A DNA stretch of 64,000 nt from DASZQL01 sp964391865 (GCA_964391865.1 CAYMNQ010000001.1:372001-436000); one strand, 5' to 3'; shown: positions 18,029 through 28,307, counted from the first letter of the stretch. Translations and numbers: made by a program. Notes: a model not told the origin generated them from the letters alone.

Positions 18029-18126
18029 GCGCACTCCGGGTCGGGAGGGACAGGATATCCGATGAGGTTTCTGACAGGGTCGCTCGGCCGGCGCGTCTTG
18101 TATTGAAGGCCTTTCGGGAGAATCCC

Positions 18127-19431
18127 ATGCGCGTGCCCGCCAGTCTTGTTCTCGCCGCAATACTCATTTGGATGCCTATGTCACCGGTGCTGGGGAAATC
18201 GCCGGCACCGTCTGAGAGCGACGCGAGCGGGCACGCGGTTGAGCTGGAACGATCTCGAGCCACGTTCGCCGAGCTGTGGCGCGAGCACGAACACGACTGG
18301 GCGATGATCCGCGCACACGCCGAGCGGACCGGCCGGCGCGACGCGGGCATCGAACGCTGGCGCGAACTGCTCGCCACCCTCGATCACGCGGCGGGTCAGT
18401 ATGACGCCGTGTGGAGCGGGCTGTATTGGCACACCAGTCTCGATGCCGCGATGGAGGAAGCGAGCGCCCAACGGAAGCCGATACTGTCGCTGAGGTTACT
18501 CGGACGTCTTGACGAGCCGGCATCGTGCGCCAACAGCCGCTTCTTTCGCGCAATCCTCTACAGCGATCCGCGCATCGCTCAGTTGCTGCGCGACAAGTTC
18601 ATCCTGCACTGGCAGAGCATGCGCCCCGCGCCTCGGATCACCGTCGACTTCGGCGACGGGCGCCGGATCGAGCAGACGATCACGGGGAACAGCGTGCATC
18701 TGGTGCTCGGGTCAGACGGCCGAGTGCTCGACGCGATCCCGGGGCTGTACGCGCCATCGCGCTTCATCGACCGACTGAAAATGGCAGCAGGCTTGGTCCT
18801 TCGCTATCAAGAATCCTCAACCGAAGAGCGAGCAGCGGTGGCCCGGGCGATTCTCACCGCGTCGATCGATACCGCCAATCAGTCGCGCACTCGTGCCGGC
18901 ATGAGGACACTCGACATTGACACCGTCGCCGGAGCACGCCGACCGTCGAATCCGCTGCCGCAGGCACGCGAGGCCGGCGCGCTGGCGCTCAACAAAGTGC
19001 TCGCCGAACGCCCGATGCTGCGCGCCATGGAGATCAATCAGACTGCCGAGTTGGAGATCGATCCGGCGATCAATCTCTGGCTGTCGCGCGCGAAAAGTAC
19101 TGGCGTCGAGGTTCGATTCGACGGCCAATCCCTCGCGCTGATCCGCGCACAGTTACGCGGCGCGATTGATTGGAGTGATGGGCGTGAACAGGAAGTGATC
19201 CGCACGCTTTCACAAGCGACCGCGGCCGACACCGCGCTCAATGAGCTCGAACTCCGGCCGCGGATTCTGGAATTGCTGCGCGACCCCGCGCTCGCGTGCG
19301 ACGCGACCGCGCTCACGAGCCGGGTGTACGCCGACGTGTTCCTCACGCCCCTGAGTGATCCGTGGCTGGGCTTGCACGCGCCCGAGGCGTTCAACGGGTT
19401 CTGGGGCGGCGTTGCCAAAGCGCAGCCGTGA
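18127..19431 (+). CDS. Secreted thioredoxin-like fold protein of unknown function
   Basis: From ATG 18127 (GGGAG upstream) the product has 434 residues with a signal peptide (MRVPASLVLAAILIW...). Residues about 95-215 look like a thioredoxin-like domain of the DUF255 kind: an AxxxRKPILS strand, a SCANSRFFRAIL helix in place of a CxxC site, then a FILHWQ strand and a DGRVLDAIPG segment. Only one cysteine is in the active-site region, so redox catalysis is doubtful. The C-terminal half is helical without motifs. It runs on the plus strand between ffs and dnaX and breaks an otherwise conserved minus-strand cluster. Confidence 0.75.
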   Translation: MRVPASLVLAAILIWMPMSPVLGKSPAPSESDASGHAVELERSRATFAELWREHEHDWAMIRAHAERTGRRDAGIERWRELLATLDHAAGQYDAVWSGLYWHTSLDAAMEEASAQRKPILSLRLLGRLDEPASCANSRFFRAILYSDPRIAQLLRDKFILHWQSMRPAPRITVDFGDGRRIEQTITGNSVHLVLGSDGRVLDAIPGLYAPSRFIDRLKMAAGLVLRYQESSTEERAAVARAILTASIDTANQSRTRAGMRTLDIDTVAGARRPSNPLPQAREAGALALNKVLAERPMLRAMEINQTAELEIDPAINLWLSRAKSTGVEVRFDGQSLALIRAQLRGAIDWSDGREQEVIRTLSQATAADTALNELELRPRILELLRDPALACDATALTSRVYADVFLTPLSDPWLGLHAPEAFNGFWGGVAKAQP

Positions 19432-19458
19432 GCATGCACCACGCGATCCGCTCCCCAC

Positions 19459-19583
<125 letters not shown>

Positions 19584-19745
19584 TGGCGGGTCGGCGAGTG
19601 TACCGCAGCAGGGAGTGCGGAGCTTTGAGCTTGGAGTTCGGAGCCGGAGTCGCACGGCGGGGCACGATCGAACGGCGTCGGTGTGTCTGGCTCCAAACTG
19701 CTCACTCCAAACTCTTCGCTCCCCCTCCCCTACACTTCTCTCGTC

Positions 19746-21002
19746 ATGCCCGACCACACGCCGGCCCCTGCGCCTCTTGATGACGGCAGCGTCGAGCGGT
19801 CGCGCCTCATCTGGCTGCTCCGGGCGATCTTTCTCGTCTTGCTCGTCATTTTCAGCGCGATCCTGATCGTGTCCGACTCATCAACGCAGGGCGGCGGGCT
19901 GCGGCTGGTGACCTGGTGGCCGCTCGCGGTGCTCGGCACGCTGCTCTTCTTCGGCGGGATCGTCGCCGTCGACTCGCTCACGCCCAAGCGCAAACTCTCC
20001 ACTGTCTCCGCCGTCATCGTCGGTCTGATCGGCGGCGTGCTCATTACCTTTATCCTTGGACTGGTGCTCGACCTCTTCGCGGAGGTCTACGGGCTCGGCG
20101 GCACGAAGCTTCTCTCGCCCATCAAGGTCATGATCGGGCTGGGCATCTGCTATCTCACCATCACCACCGTTCTGCAGACGCAGAACGACTTCCGGCTCGT
20201 GATCCCCTACGTCGAGTTCGCCAAGCAGCGCCGCGGCGTGCGCCCGCTGGTGCTCGACTCATCCGCCCTCATCGACGCGCGGATCGTCGAAGTCGCCGAG
20301 ATCGGTCTGCTGCAGGCTCCGATGCTGGTGCCGGGGTTCGTCGTCGAAGAGTTGCAGCGGCTTGCGGATTCATCCGACCGAACCAAGCGCGCCCGCGGGC
20401 GGCGCGGGCTCGACACCGTCACCCGGCTGCAGCGTTCGACAAAGCTCGATGTGAAACTCGACGACACGATCATCCCGGAAGCGCCGGTCGATCAGATGGT
20501 GATCGAGCTCGCGCGCCTGCTGCCGGGTGTCGTGGTCACGACCGACACCGGGCTGCTCCGCGTTGCCGCGATCCAGAGCGTGAGCGCGATCAACATGCAT
20601 GACCTCGCCGCGGCGGTGCGACCGACTGTGATCGCGGGGGATCGGCTGACGGTCCGCATCATCCGGCGCGGCGAGCACGCCGGGCAGGGCGTGGGGTATC
20701 TCGACGACGGGACGATGATCGTCGCCGACCACGCCGAGCATCTGGTGGGCGAGGACGCCGGGCTGATCGTCACCGGCACGGTGCAGACGAGCGCGGGGCG
20801 ATTGATCTTCGCGCGGCTGGACGACGGGGCCGAGCCGGCGCCGACCAGCGCTGGCGAACCCGTTGCCAGCGGAGATCGCACGGATGACAACAATCATGAT
20901 GACGCCGCCGCGCCACGCGACAGTGCTGACGGCTCAGCTCCAGGACCGGCGCGCGGACCGCTTCCGTCTCGCCGATCCCTGCGCAATCCGCGCCGGGGAT
21001 GA
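19746..21002 (+). CDS. Membrane PIN-TRAM domain protein (YacL family)
   Basis: The 418-residue product has four hydrophobic segments in residues 20-160, then a PIN nuclease-like domain (LVLDSSALIDARI, acidic residues in VVEELQRLAD and TTDTGLL), then a TRAM domain (GDRLTVRIIRRGEHAGQGVGYLDDGTMIV). The family is predicted to be membrane-anchored RNases or RNA-binding proteins. ATG 19746 follows a pyrimidine-rich low-complexity block without a clear ribosome binding site. A disordered tail follows the TRAM domain. Confidence 0.88.
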   Translation: MPDHTPAPAPLDDGSVERSRLIWLLRAIFLVLLVIFSAILIVSDSSTQGGGLRLVTWWPLAVLGTLLFFGGIVAVDSLTPKRKLSTVSAVIVGLIGGVLITFILGLVLDLFAEVYGLGGTKLLSPIKVMIGLGICYLTITTVLQTQNDFRLVIPYVEFAKQRRGVRPLVLDSSALIDARIVEVAEIGLLQAPMLVPGFVVEELQRLADSSDRTKRARGRRGLDTVTRLQRSTKLDVKLDDTIIPEAPVDQMVIELARLLPGVVVTTDTGLLRVAAIQSVSAINMHDLAAAVRPTVIAGDRLTVRIIRRGEHAGQGVGYLDDGTMIVADHAEHLVGEDAGLIVTGTVQTSAGRLIFARLDDGAEPAPTSAGEPVASGDRTDDNNHDDAAAPRDSADGSAPGPARGPLPSRRSLRNPRRG

Positions 21003-21213
21003 GGGTTCCCTCGGGCTTCGGGTTTCGGACGCCACTGGTTCGCACTGAAACCGGTGCTTGCCGCCCTGCTTCTTCCGCTTCATGGCAGGCTCGCGCAGGC
21101 GCAGAACCGCGCCGTACGATCGCGTTCAGTCACTTCGCCCGGAACGGCTCAGGGACGGTTGTCCTTGGCGTCAGTCGGGGACGGCGTGATCGGCCGATCG
21201 ACATTGCTCGAAG
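21003..21213. other. Convergent intergenic region
   Basis: The PIN-TRAM gene and the lipid kinase gene converge here. No coding potential, RNA gene or clear terminator was recognised. Confidence 0.6.
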
Positions 21214-22176
21214 TCACTCTGCGGGCACCAACACGCGAAGCGCCCCTGCGCGGACGCGCGCCGTGATGGCGGCGATCGGCGCCGCCTCGCCGTCGATCTG
21301 GACGGGGAGCCTGACCGGTGAGGTCACGCGCACCTCGCGCGCCCGGCGGTAGATGAGGCGCGGATCGCGCTGATGCACGCGCAGCATGCTTTTCGCTTCC
21401 CACCACAGCACGCCCCAGGCGCTCCGCGCCGGGAAGAGCACCACGTCGAGCAGCCCGTCATCGGCTTTCGCGTCGCACGCCGGGTCGATCCGCAGCGCGT
21501 ACTGCCGAAGATTCGCCACCACGACCATGCCGGGCTGATCGCGTGCGACAACCTCGCCGTCGCACTCGATCGTCATGGGCGGCAATCGCGGGTCCATGAA
21601 CTCCGCCAAGATGTGCGGGGCGTAGCTGAGGTGCGAGATCGCACCGTTCCGCGCGGCGTCGAGCCGGTGGATGACCGATGCGTCGGGGCCCGCGCTCGCC
21701 ATGATCGCGAACGGCCGACCGCCGCACTCGCCCATGTCGATGGCGCGTGATTCCGCGCGAGCAATCGTGGCGCACAACCGGCGCACGTCTGTCGTCATGC
21801 CGAATTCACGGGCGAACAGGTTTTCCGTCCCGAGCGGCACGTGGTACACGGGCGCGCCGGATTCGGCGGCCGCCGGGAGCATCGCGTGCAGTGTGCCGTC
21901 GCCGCCCATGACCACGAGCGCCCCCGCCCCCTTGAGCCATCTCTGGATCGGCGCTTCGCTGTGCGGCCCGATCGCGACGGGCTCGACCTCGTGCCCCTCG
22001 GCCCGCAGCGCGCGCGCGAACTCGGCGCTGAGCGTCCCGGCACGCCCGCGCCCCGACTTCGGGTTGAAAACAATGACAATCCGCATCCCGCTGGGGCACT
22101 TCCTTACGCTGAACTTCGGCGGCGTGACGCCCCGCTGCCCCGCGCGCCGACCCGGTTTGGCTTGGAGTGTCGCCAT
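21214..22176 (-). CDS. Diacylglycerol kinase/YegS-like lipid kinase
   Basis: The 320-residue protein has the DAGK catalytic-domain motifs VIVFNPKSGRGRAG and MGGDGTLHAML, plus NLFAREFG and a C-terminal VQIDGEAAP. These are cytosolic kinases of lipid head groups, such as diacylglycerol or phosphatidylglycerol. ATG 22176 has GAAGGAAG upstream and is chosen; the in-frame ATG 22086 begins directly at the kinase domain and would remove a basic 30-residue leader. It is divergent from the TPR protein gene. Confidence 0.88.
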   Translation of the reverse strand: MATLQAKPGRRAGQRGVTPPKFSVRKCPSGMRIVIVFNPKSGRGRAGTLSAEFARALRAEGHEVEPVAIGPHSEAPIQRWLKGAGALVVMGGDGTLHAMLPAAAESGAPVYHVPLGTENLFAREFGMTTDVRRLCATIARAESRAIDMGECGGRPFAIMASAGPDASVIHRLDAARNGAISHLSYAPHILAEFMDPRLPPMTIECDGEVVARDQPGMVVVANLRQYALRIDPACDAKADDGLLDVVLFPARSAWGVLWWEAKSMLRVHQRDPRLIYRRAREVRVTSPVRLPVQIDGEAAPIAAITARVRAGALRVLVPAE

Positions 22177-22239
22177 TGTCTTCCTTCGCCCGGAGGCGGA
22201 TGCCGGGCACGGCCCGCCGGGGCCGGTATCCTATCGGCT

Positions 22240-23352
22240 ATGCCGCACGGACAGCAGAGCAGAATCCTTCAGACATCAGCGATCATCTTCATCCTCGCCG
22301 CCGTCCCGGGGTTCGCCGGCGCCCAGTCGCAGGAATTCACGCTCGGCGAGACCCGCGAGTGGAAGCAGCTGGGCGAAGCTCCCGTGCCGGGGAGCGACGA
22401 CGCGGTCATCTTCGACGCCCGTACGGCGCTCGCGGAGGATCGACCGTCGGACGCGCGCTCGATCCTGACGGACTGGCTCGAAGTCAACGAACGATCGGAC
22501 AAGCCGCAGGTGGTGGACGCGTTCCTGCTGCGGGGCGATGCGCGGGCGCTGACGGACGACGAATTCCTGGCGCTCTACGACTACGAGACGGTCATCGCCA
22601 AGTTCCCGCAGACCGAGCAGTTCCGCACCGCCATCGAGCGCGAGATCGACATCGCGCTCGCGTACCTCAACGGGCGGCGGCTGAAGCAGTTCGGGCTCCG
22701 CATCTTTGACCCGGAGGAAATCGCCGTCGAGATCATGCTCCGCACGTACGAGCGCTTGCCCGGCAGCCAGCTCGCCGAGCGGGCGATCATCGAGCTGGCG
22801 GACTACTACTACCGCTCGCGTGAGATCGAGTTGGCCCTCGACACCTACGAGATGTACCTGGCGAACTTCCCGCGCGGGCAGAACCGGATGAAAGCCGCGG
22901 AGCGCCGGATCTACTGCGACGTGGCCAAGTTCAAGGGCCCGCGCTACAACGCTGCCGGCCTGATCAACGCCAAGGAGCGCGTGAACGACTTTGCGCGGCG
23001 CTACCCCGCCGAGGCGCAGCGTTCGGGCATCAACGACGCGCTCATCGCGCGGCTCGACGAGTCGATGGCGGCCCAGCTCCTCGACATCTCCATCTGGTAC
23101 GAACGCCGCGACGACTGGCCCTCGCAGCGCCACACGCTCCGCCGATTGGCGCGCCAGCACCCGAATACCGTCGCCGGCGATCGCGCGATTGAAATCCTCC
23201 AGGAGAAAGGCTGGCTCGAACCCGCCGCGTCGACCGCCGAGCCCGCGACGGAGAACACCGAGCCGCCGGCGGACGCGCCGCCGACGGAGACAGTCCCCGC
23301 CCCGGCCCCCGCCCCCGCCCCCGCCCCCGCCCCCGCGGAGCAGCCGCAATGA
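22240..23352 (+). CDS. Secreted TPR protein, BamD-like
   Basis: The 370-residue product has a signal peptide (AIIFILAAVPGFAGA) and TPR-type helical repeats (DYETVIAKFP, LADYYYRSREIELALDTYE, LRRLARQHPNTVAGDRA). This resembles BamD/YbgF outer-membrane assembly factors, but no lipobox cysteine is present, so BamD is only a comparison. It ends in a Pro-Ala tract encoded by CCCCCG repeats (about 23300-23335). The next gene, an LptE-like lipoprotein, overlaps by four bases, which supports a role in outer-membrane biogenesis. Confidence 0.7.
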   Translation: MPHGQQSRILQTSAIIFILAAVPGFAGAQSQEFTLGETREWKQLGEAPVPGSDDAVIFDARTALAEDRPSDARSILTDWLEVNERSDKPQVVDAFLLRGDARALTDDEFLALYDYETVIAKFPQTEQFRTAIEREIDIALAYLNGRRLKQFGLRIFDPEEIAVEIMLRTYERLPGSQLAERAIIELADYYYRSREIELALDTYEMYLANFPRGQNRMKAAERRIYCDVAKFKGPRYNAAGLINAKERVNDFARRYPAEAQRSGINDALIARLDESMAAQLLDISIWYERRDDWPSQRHTLRRLARQHPNTVAGDRAIEILQEKGWLEPAASTAEPATENTEPPADAPPTETVPAPAPAPAPAPAPAEQPQ

Positions 23353-23882
23353 ACCCGGCCCGCCTGCTCCGCGCCGGCGCTGTGCTCACCGTCGCGCTCA
23401 TCAGCGTGCTCGCCGCCTGTTCGAGCAACCCGAAGTCCGGCTACGCCTTCGGCTCGGCGTACCGCACTGACATCAAAACCATCAGCGTCCCCATCTTCGA
23501 GAACACCACCTTCGAGCACGATCTCGAGGTGCGCCTGACCGACGCGCTGGTGAAGGAAATCCACCGCACTTCTCCGTGGCGCGTCGTTCCCGTCGGCTCC
23601 GGGCAATCGACTCTTTCGGGCGCGATCATCGCCGCCGACCTGCGCAAGCTGACGACCGAGGGCGACAGCGGGTTGGTTCAGACCCTCGCCATCGATGCGG
23701 CGGTGAACTTTGAGTGGAAAGAGAACAAGTCGGGACAGGTACTCGTCAGCCGCCGGAACTTCAGGACGGCCCGGGCCTTCGCCCCGGCGCGCGGGGCGCA
23801 GGAGTCCCTCGAATCCGGGCAAGCATCCACCATCGATCAATTGGCGAAGGACATCGTGGCGGAACTCCGCTCGTCGTGGTGA
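23349..23882 (+). CDS. lptE: LptE-family outer-membrane lipoprotein
   Basis: The 177-residue product has a lipoprotein signal with lipobox LAAC (cysteine near residue 24). The LptE-like region has GYAFGSAYRTDIKTISVPIFEN and TFEHDLEVRLTDALVKEI. LptE plugs LptD and helps place lipopolysaccharide in the outer leaflet. The ATG overlaps the preceding stop (ATGA), so translation is probably coupled to the TPR gene. Confidence 0.85.
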   Translation: MNPARLLRAGAVLTVALISVLAACSSNPKSGYAFGSAYRTDIKTISVPIFENTTFEHDLEVRLTDALVKEIHRTSPWRVVPVGSGQSTLSGAIIAADLRKLTTEGDSGLVQTLAIDAAVNFEWKENKSGQVLVSRRNFRTARAFAPARGAQESLESGQASTIDQLAKDIVAELRSSW

Positions 23883-24038
23883 TCCGGGCTTCGCTATCGG
23901 CGAGCCAAACCCTCGAAATCCCGCGATCGATCGCGGGTCGGGCGGATCATGTCCCCGATTTCCGCCGATAATCTGATCGCCTCCCGATCCGCGGGCGTAC
24001 AATTGGTCTCCTTTCTCGCACTCGGAGTCTTCGTACAC

Positions 24039-26111
24039 ATGCCGAACGACGGCCGCGACCGCAAAATGAACTCAAAGACCCCCGGCCCGGGCAACGACCC
24101 GAATCAACCCGGCGGTCAGCGCCCATCCGGGGGCGGGGGCGGGGGCGGACAGCCGCCGGCCGGGGCTCGCGCGCCGCTCGGCCCCGGCCCGATGGGCTGG
24201 GTGGTGCTGGTCGCGATCTCCATCGCGCTGCTCGTGCTGTTCACGTCGTTCGCGCCGAAGGGCCGCGAGGTGACGATCGACGAGTTCCGCAGCTACTACC
24301 GCGAGGGCTCGCTCACCGAAATCGTGGTCGAAGAGCTGGCCGTCACTGCGACGGGGACGCAGGCGGACATCGCCGACAAGCGCATCGAACTGCCGATTCC
24401 GACGGGCGCGAAGGAGCACTACGTCCAGATCATCGACGAGCTGACGGGAGGCAAGTTCAAAGCCGTCAGCGGCCCGCCGCTGTGGCAGCGTGTGCTGCTC
24501 TCGCCGGTGATCTTCATGATCCTCTTCTTTGTGCTCATCTGGTTCCTTGTGTTCCGAGGGCTGCGGGCCGCGGGCGGCGCGGGCGGGATGCTCGGGAACT
24601 TCGGCAAGAGCCGGCACAAGGTGCAGGCGCGGCAGACCACCGGCATCACCTTCGCCGACGTCGCGGGCATCGACGAAGCGAAGGACGAAGTCACCGAGAT
24701 CGTCGAGTTCCTCAAGCAGCCCAAGAAGTTCATGCGCCTCGGCGGGCGCATCCCCCGCGGCGTGCTGCTCGTGGGCGACCCCGGCTGCGGCAAAACGCTC
24801 CTGGCGAAGGCCATCGCGGGCGAAGCCGACGTGCCCTTCTTCAGCATCTCCGGCTCCGACTTCGTCGAGATGTTCGTGGGCGTCGGCGCGTCGCGCGTGC
24901 GCGACCTCTTCAAGCAGGCGAAGGAATCCGCGCCGTGCATTATTTTCCTGGATGAGATCGACGCCGTCGGGCGCCGCCGCGGCGGGGGTTTCTCCACGGG
25001 CGGGCACGACGAACGCGAGCAGACGCTCAACGCGATCCTCGTCGAGATGGACGGCTTCGAGTCGAGCGATCAGGTGATCGTCATCGCCGCGACCAACCGC
25101 GCCGACGTGCTCGACCCCGCGCTCACGCGCCCGGGCCGGTTCGATCGGCAGGTGATCGTCCCGCTGCCCGACCTGAAGGGGCGTCTCGAGATTCTGCAGG
25201 TCCACTCGAAGAAAGTGAAGGTCAGCCCCGAGGTCGACCTCGAGCGTGTGGCCCGCGGCACGCCGATGTTCAGCGGCGCCGAGCTCGCCGCCATCATCAA
25301 CGAAGCGGCGATCAGCGCCACGATGAGCGAGAAGGATTGGGTCGAGCAGGAAGACCTCGAAGAGGCCCGTGACAAGATCCGCTACGGGCGCTCGCGCAAG
25401 AGCCGCGTCATCGAAGAGAAGGAACGCATCGCGACCGCCTATCACGAGGCGGGGCACGCGGTGCTGCAGGTGCTGATGCCCGACGCCGACCCGCTGCACA
25501 AAGTCACGATCATCCCGCGCGGGCAATCGCTCGGCGCGACCTTCAGCCTGCCCGAGAAGGACCGCTACGGCTTCGGCTCGCGCTGGCTCCGCGCCACGAT
25601 GCGTGTGGTCTGCGGCGGGCGCATCGCCGAGCAGCGGAAGACGGGCGACATCTCGTCCGGTGCCGCGATGGATATCACGCAGTTGACGCAACTCGCCCGT
25701 CATATGGTCCTTGACTGGGGCATGAGCGAGCGGCTCGGCTTCGTCCGCTACTCGGGCGTCGACTCGCGCGAGACATTCATCCCCGATCGCGAATATTCAG
25801 AGGAAACCGCGCGGATGGTGGACGAGGAAGTCCGCCGCTTCGCCGACGAGGCGTACCGCGATTCCGAGCGGATGCTGATGGAGAACTGGGACAAGGTCGA
25901 AGCCGTCGCCCAGGCGCTGCTGACCCATGAGACCCTCTCCGCCGACGAAGTGAAGCAGATCATGGGTGGCAAGCCGCTGAACAAGCCGACCGTCAGCGAA
26001 CTGCTCGCGGCGGAAGCCAAGCGGAAGCTGAACCCGCCGCCGCTGCCGACGATCAACCCGCGCCCTGAGCCGGACACGGGCCCCCCGGGCTTGATGCCGC
26101 AACCGGCGTAA
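24039..26111 (+). CDS. ftsH: ATP-dependent zinc metalloprotease FtsH
   Basis: The ~690-residue protein has a Gly/Pro-rich N-terminus, two transmembrane segments flanking a short periplasmic domain, an AAA+ module with Walker A GDPGCGKT (about 247; GPPGTGKT is usual), Walker B IIFLDEIDAVG and second region of homology NRADVLDPALTRPGRFDR, and the zinc site HEAGH (about 468). It degrades membrane and regulatory proteins. ATG 24039 is preferred; ATG 24066 is an alternative. Neither has a strong ribosome binding site. Confidence 0.96.
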   Translation: MPNDGRDRKMNSKTPGPGNDPNQPGGQRPSGGGGGGGQPPAGARAPLGPGPMGWVVLVAISIALLVLFTSFAPKGREVTIDEFRSYYREGSLTEIVVEELAVTATGTQADIADKRIELPIPTGAKEHYVQIIDELTGGKFKAVSGPPLWQRVLLSPVIFMILFFVLIWFLVFRGLRAAGGAGGMLGNFGKSRHKVQARQTTGITFADVAGIDEAKDEVTEIVEFLKQPKKFMRLGGRIPRGVLLVGDPGCGKTLLAKAIAGEADVPFFSISGSDFVEMFVGVGASRVRDLFKQAKESAPCIIFLDEIDAVGRRRGGGFSTGGHDEREQTLNAILVEMDGFESSDQVIVIAATNRADVLDPALTRPGRFDRQVIVPLPDLKGRLEILQVHSKKVKVSPEVDLERVARGTPMFSGAELAAIINEAAISATMSEKDWVEQEDLEEARDKIRYGRSRKSRVIEEKERIATAYHEAGHAVLQVLMPDADPLHKVTIIPRGQSLGATFSLPEKDRYGFGSRWLRATMRVVCGGRIAEQRKTGDISSGAAMDITQLTQLARHMVLDWGMSERLGFVRYSGVDSRETFIPDREYSEETARMVDEEVRRFADEAYRDSERMLMENWDKVEAVAQALLTHETLSADEVKQIMGGKPLNKPTVSELLAAEAKRKLNPPPLPTINPRPEPDTGPPGLMPQPA

Positions 26112-26119
26112 GACCGGGT

Positions 26120-26262
26120 GGCATGCTCGCGGCTCTGACCGAGCACGCTCCGGCGATCTCGGGTGCCGTGGCCCATGCTCTGATCGGCCGCGATGATTCG
26201 GCTGCTGCCCAGCACATTCACATGGCCGAGCAAAGCCTCGGCCATGCCACGGCCACCCGACA
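26120..26262. repeat. Composite palindromic repeat after ftsH
   Basis: A perfect hairpin CATGGCCGAG-CAAAGC-CTCGGCCATG occupies 26221-26246. The outer parts GGGTGGCATGCTCG and CCATGCCACGGCCACCC are partial inverted copies. It looks like a REP-type unit. It may also end transcription from ftsH and from the converging DUF167 gene. Confidence 0.6.
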
Positions 26263-26279
26263 TCCAGCGCTGCCGCGCT

Positions 26280-26570
26280 TCACCGTGTCATATGTTGCTC
26301 CGCGCGCGTCGGGTCAACGCCCATCACGCGCACGGTTTTTTCCGCGCTCGCGTGCCCCGCGATCACTTCCACGTCGCGCGCTTTCACCCCCAGCGCCGCG
26401 GCCAGCAGTCCGCAGATCGCGCGGTTCGCCTTTCCGCCCTGGGGCGGGGCGCTGACGCGGACTTTCAGCCGCTCGCCGAGCGGGCCGACGATCTCATCGC
26501 GCTTCGCCCCGGGCACCGCTTTCACGGCGACGAGCGAGTTGCCGTGTTCGTCAGATCTCACAAAGCCCAC
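26280..26570 (-). CDS. DUF167 (YggU) family protein
   Basis: The 96-residue product covers the whole DUF167 domain: VKAVPGAKRDEIVG, LKVRVSAPPQGGKANRAI and the late GHASAEKTVRV segment. The biochemical role of this conserved family is unknown. The start is GTG at 26570 with a poor ribosome binding site; a second in-frame GTG lies three codons on. It converges on ftsH. Confidence 0.87.
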   Translation of the reverse strand: MGFVRSDEHGNSLVAVKAVPGAKRDEIVGPLGERLKVRVSAPPQGGKANRAICGLLAAALGVKARDVEVIAGHASAEKTVRVMGVDPTRAEQHMTR

Positions 26571-26715
26571 GCTGCGTATACCGTTTGTCAGGGGGACGAT
26601 CGGTTCGAGTTCAGCACGGCGGGGAATGCATGCGAATCCAAGCTGGCCGCGCGTCGATAGCGGAGTATCCTAGAAAGAGCCGAGCGATGAGTTCTCGGTC
26701 CTTTGGAGAGAGATC

Positions 26716-28233
26716 ATGCCGACAGGGCGTCCGCTGCATCGCTGGTGTGTGTTCGCGCTGGGCGTCCTGGCCGTGGCCCTCACTAGCGCTCGCCCTGCCA
26801 ACGCGCAGATCCCTGAGAACCGCACACTCCTGATTTACAACTCGCTCAACGCCGACTCGCTCGCGGTGCGGAACATGTACGTTCTCAAGCACCCATCGGT
26901 GATCCAGTTCGACCTGAACAACGCGGCGATCGCTGCCGCCGCCGCCCCGGGTTACGGCGGGATCAACCACGCGACTTACGTCTCCAGCATCCGCAACCCT
27001 GTGCGAGACTTCATCAACGGTGTCACGCCGGCGGGGCCCGACCGCTCGCAGACGATCATCGCGATCGCCACCACGCGCGGCCTGCCGGCGCGTATCGATA
27101 GCGGGCTGGCTGATGAGTTTACGGTCGCCAGCGGGAACAACAGTCTGGAAGCCGAGCTCGCGCTGCTGCAGCAGAACATGGAGACCGCCGGCGCCGGCAC
27201 GCTCCCTTTCCGCTACAGCGGCACGCTCGACAACCCGTACCACGCGCGCCTGAACCAGCCGATCAGCACCTTCAGCCGCGCGGGAATCCGGACGCTGCGT
27301 TCCTTCTCACCCACCGCGATGGCGGTCGGCGGGCAGACGTGGTTCGTCGCCGGGTTGACATCGGGCGATATCTACCTGGTCTGCCGGGTCGACGCCGCCC
27401 CCACGATGACCGCGACGGCGCTGGAGAACATCCAGGCGCTGCTCGACCGCTCGCAGAACCTCGTGATCCCGCGTTGCGCGGTGCAGACCGTCTTCGACCG
27501 CTGCGCGGGGCCGAACTTTCTCGACGACGACGGCTCGCCCTCGACGTTCCCCGACCGCCCGGACTTTCCGAATGCACGCGCCGCAATGATGGCCGCCGGG
27601 TTCCCGTCGCTGCTCGACCAGTCGTTCACCTTCATCGATGGCAACACGCTCCCCGATCAAGTCCGCCCGGTCCTCGCGCTCGGCAGCTACGGCGAGAATC
27701 ACAGCTTCTGCAGCGGCGCCAACCCTCCCGGCACCGGCACCTACATCGAATCGTTTGACTTCCACCCGGCGGCGTGCTTCGTCGCGTTCGAGTCGTTCAA
27801 CGGCAATTCGATCGTCGACGGCACACAACGCGGCGGGCAGCAGCAGGCGCTCGACTTCATCTCGAAGGGCGGCTCGTTCACGGTCGCCAACGTCGCCGAG
27901 CCGTTCACGATCTGGGTCGCCGACCTCGAGTACCTCACGCAGAACCTGTACGTCCACCGACTGAGCTTCGCCGAAGCGGCGTACTCGGCGATGCCCTCGC
28001 TCTCGTGGCAGCAGACACCGGTGGGCGACCCGCTGGCGCGCGTCACGATCATCGAGCAGGGCGTGCTCGACCTGAACAACGACGGCATCGTCAACGTGCT
28101 CGACGTGATTCAACTCAGCGAGAACGGGCTGGACGTGACCTGCGACGGCGCGTTCACCGCCGCCGACACGAACCTGATGCGGGATGCAGCCCGGCCGGGC
28201 GAGCCGGCCGATGTCGCGACGCCCAGCCCGTGA
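26716..28233 (+). CDS. Secreted TIGR03790-like protein with dockerin-like tail
   Basis: The 505-residue product has a signal peptide (cleavage near NAQ) and opens with ENRTLLIYNSLNADSLAVRNMYVLKHP, which resembles the TIGR03790 family of planctomycete and acidobacterial secreted proteins of unknown role (from memory, moderate certainty). The C-terminus has two EF-hand-like loops, DLNNDGIVNVLDVIQL and CDGAFTAADTNLM, as in dockerin-type calcium-binding tails. ATG 26716 has GGAGAG upstream. It has no same-strand partner. Confidence 0.72.
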   Translation: MPTGRPLHRWCVFALGVLAVALTSARPANAQIPENRTLLIYNSLNADSLAVRNMYVLKHPSVIQFDLNNAAIAAAAAPGYGGINHATYVSSIRNPVRDFINGVTPAGPDRSQTIIAIATTRGLPARIDSGLADEFTVASGNNSLEAELALLQQNMETAGAGTLPFRYSGTLDNPYHARLNQPISTFSRAGIRTLRSFSPTAMAVGGQTWFVAGLTSGDIYLVCRVDAAPTMTATALENIQALLDRSQNLVIPRCAVQTVFDRCAGPNFLDDDGSPSTFPDRPDFPNARAAMMAAGFPSLLDQSFTFIDGNTLPDQVRPVLALGSYGENHSFCSGANPPGTGTYIESFDFHPAACFVAFESFNGNSIVDGTQRGGQQQALDFISKGGSFTVANVAEPFTIWVADLEYLTQNLYVHRLSFAEAAYSAMPSLSWQQTPVGDPLARVTIIEQGVLDLNNDGIVNVLDVIQLSENGLDVTCDGAFTAADTNLMRDAARPGEPADVATPSP

Positions 28234-28307
28234 TCTGAGGCATGAAGCGAGCCGCGAACGGGAGCGGGCGGTCTCCTGCGCGCGCGGCGTGGGCGGTCGG
28301 TGGGCCG

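Noticed and set aside
24072..25703. 543-codon minus-strand frame over ftsH
   Set aside because: Same reason: the plus strand encodes FtsH with intact Walker and zinc motifs.
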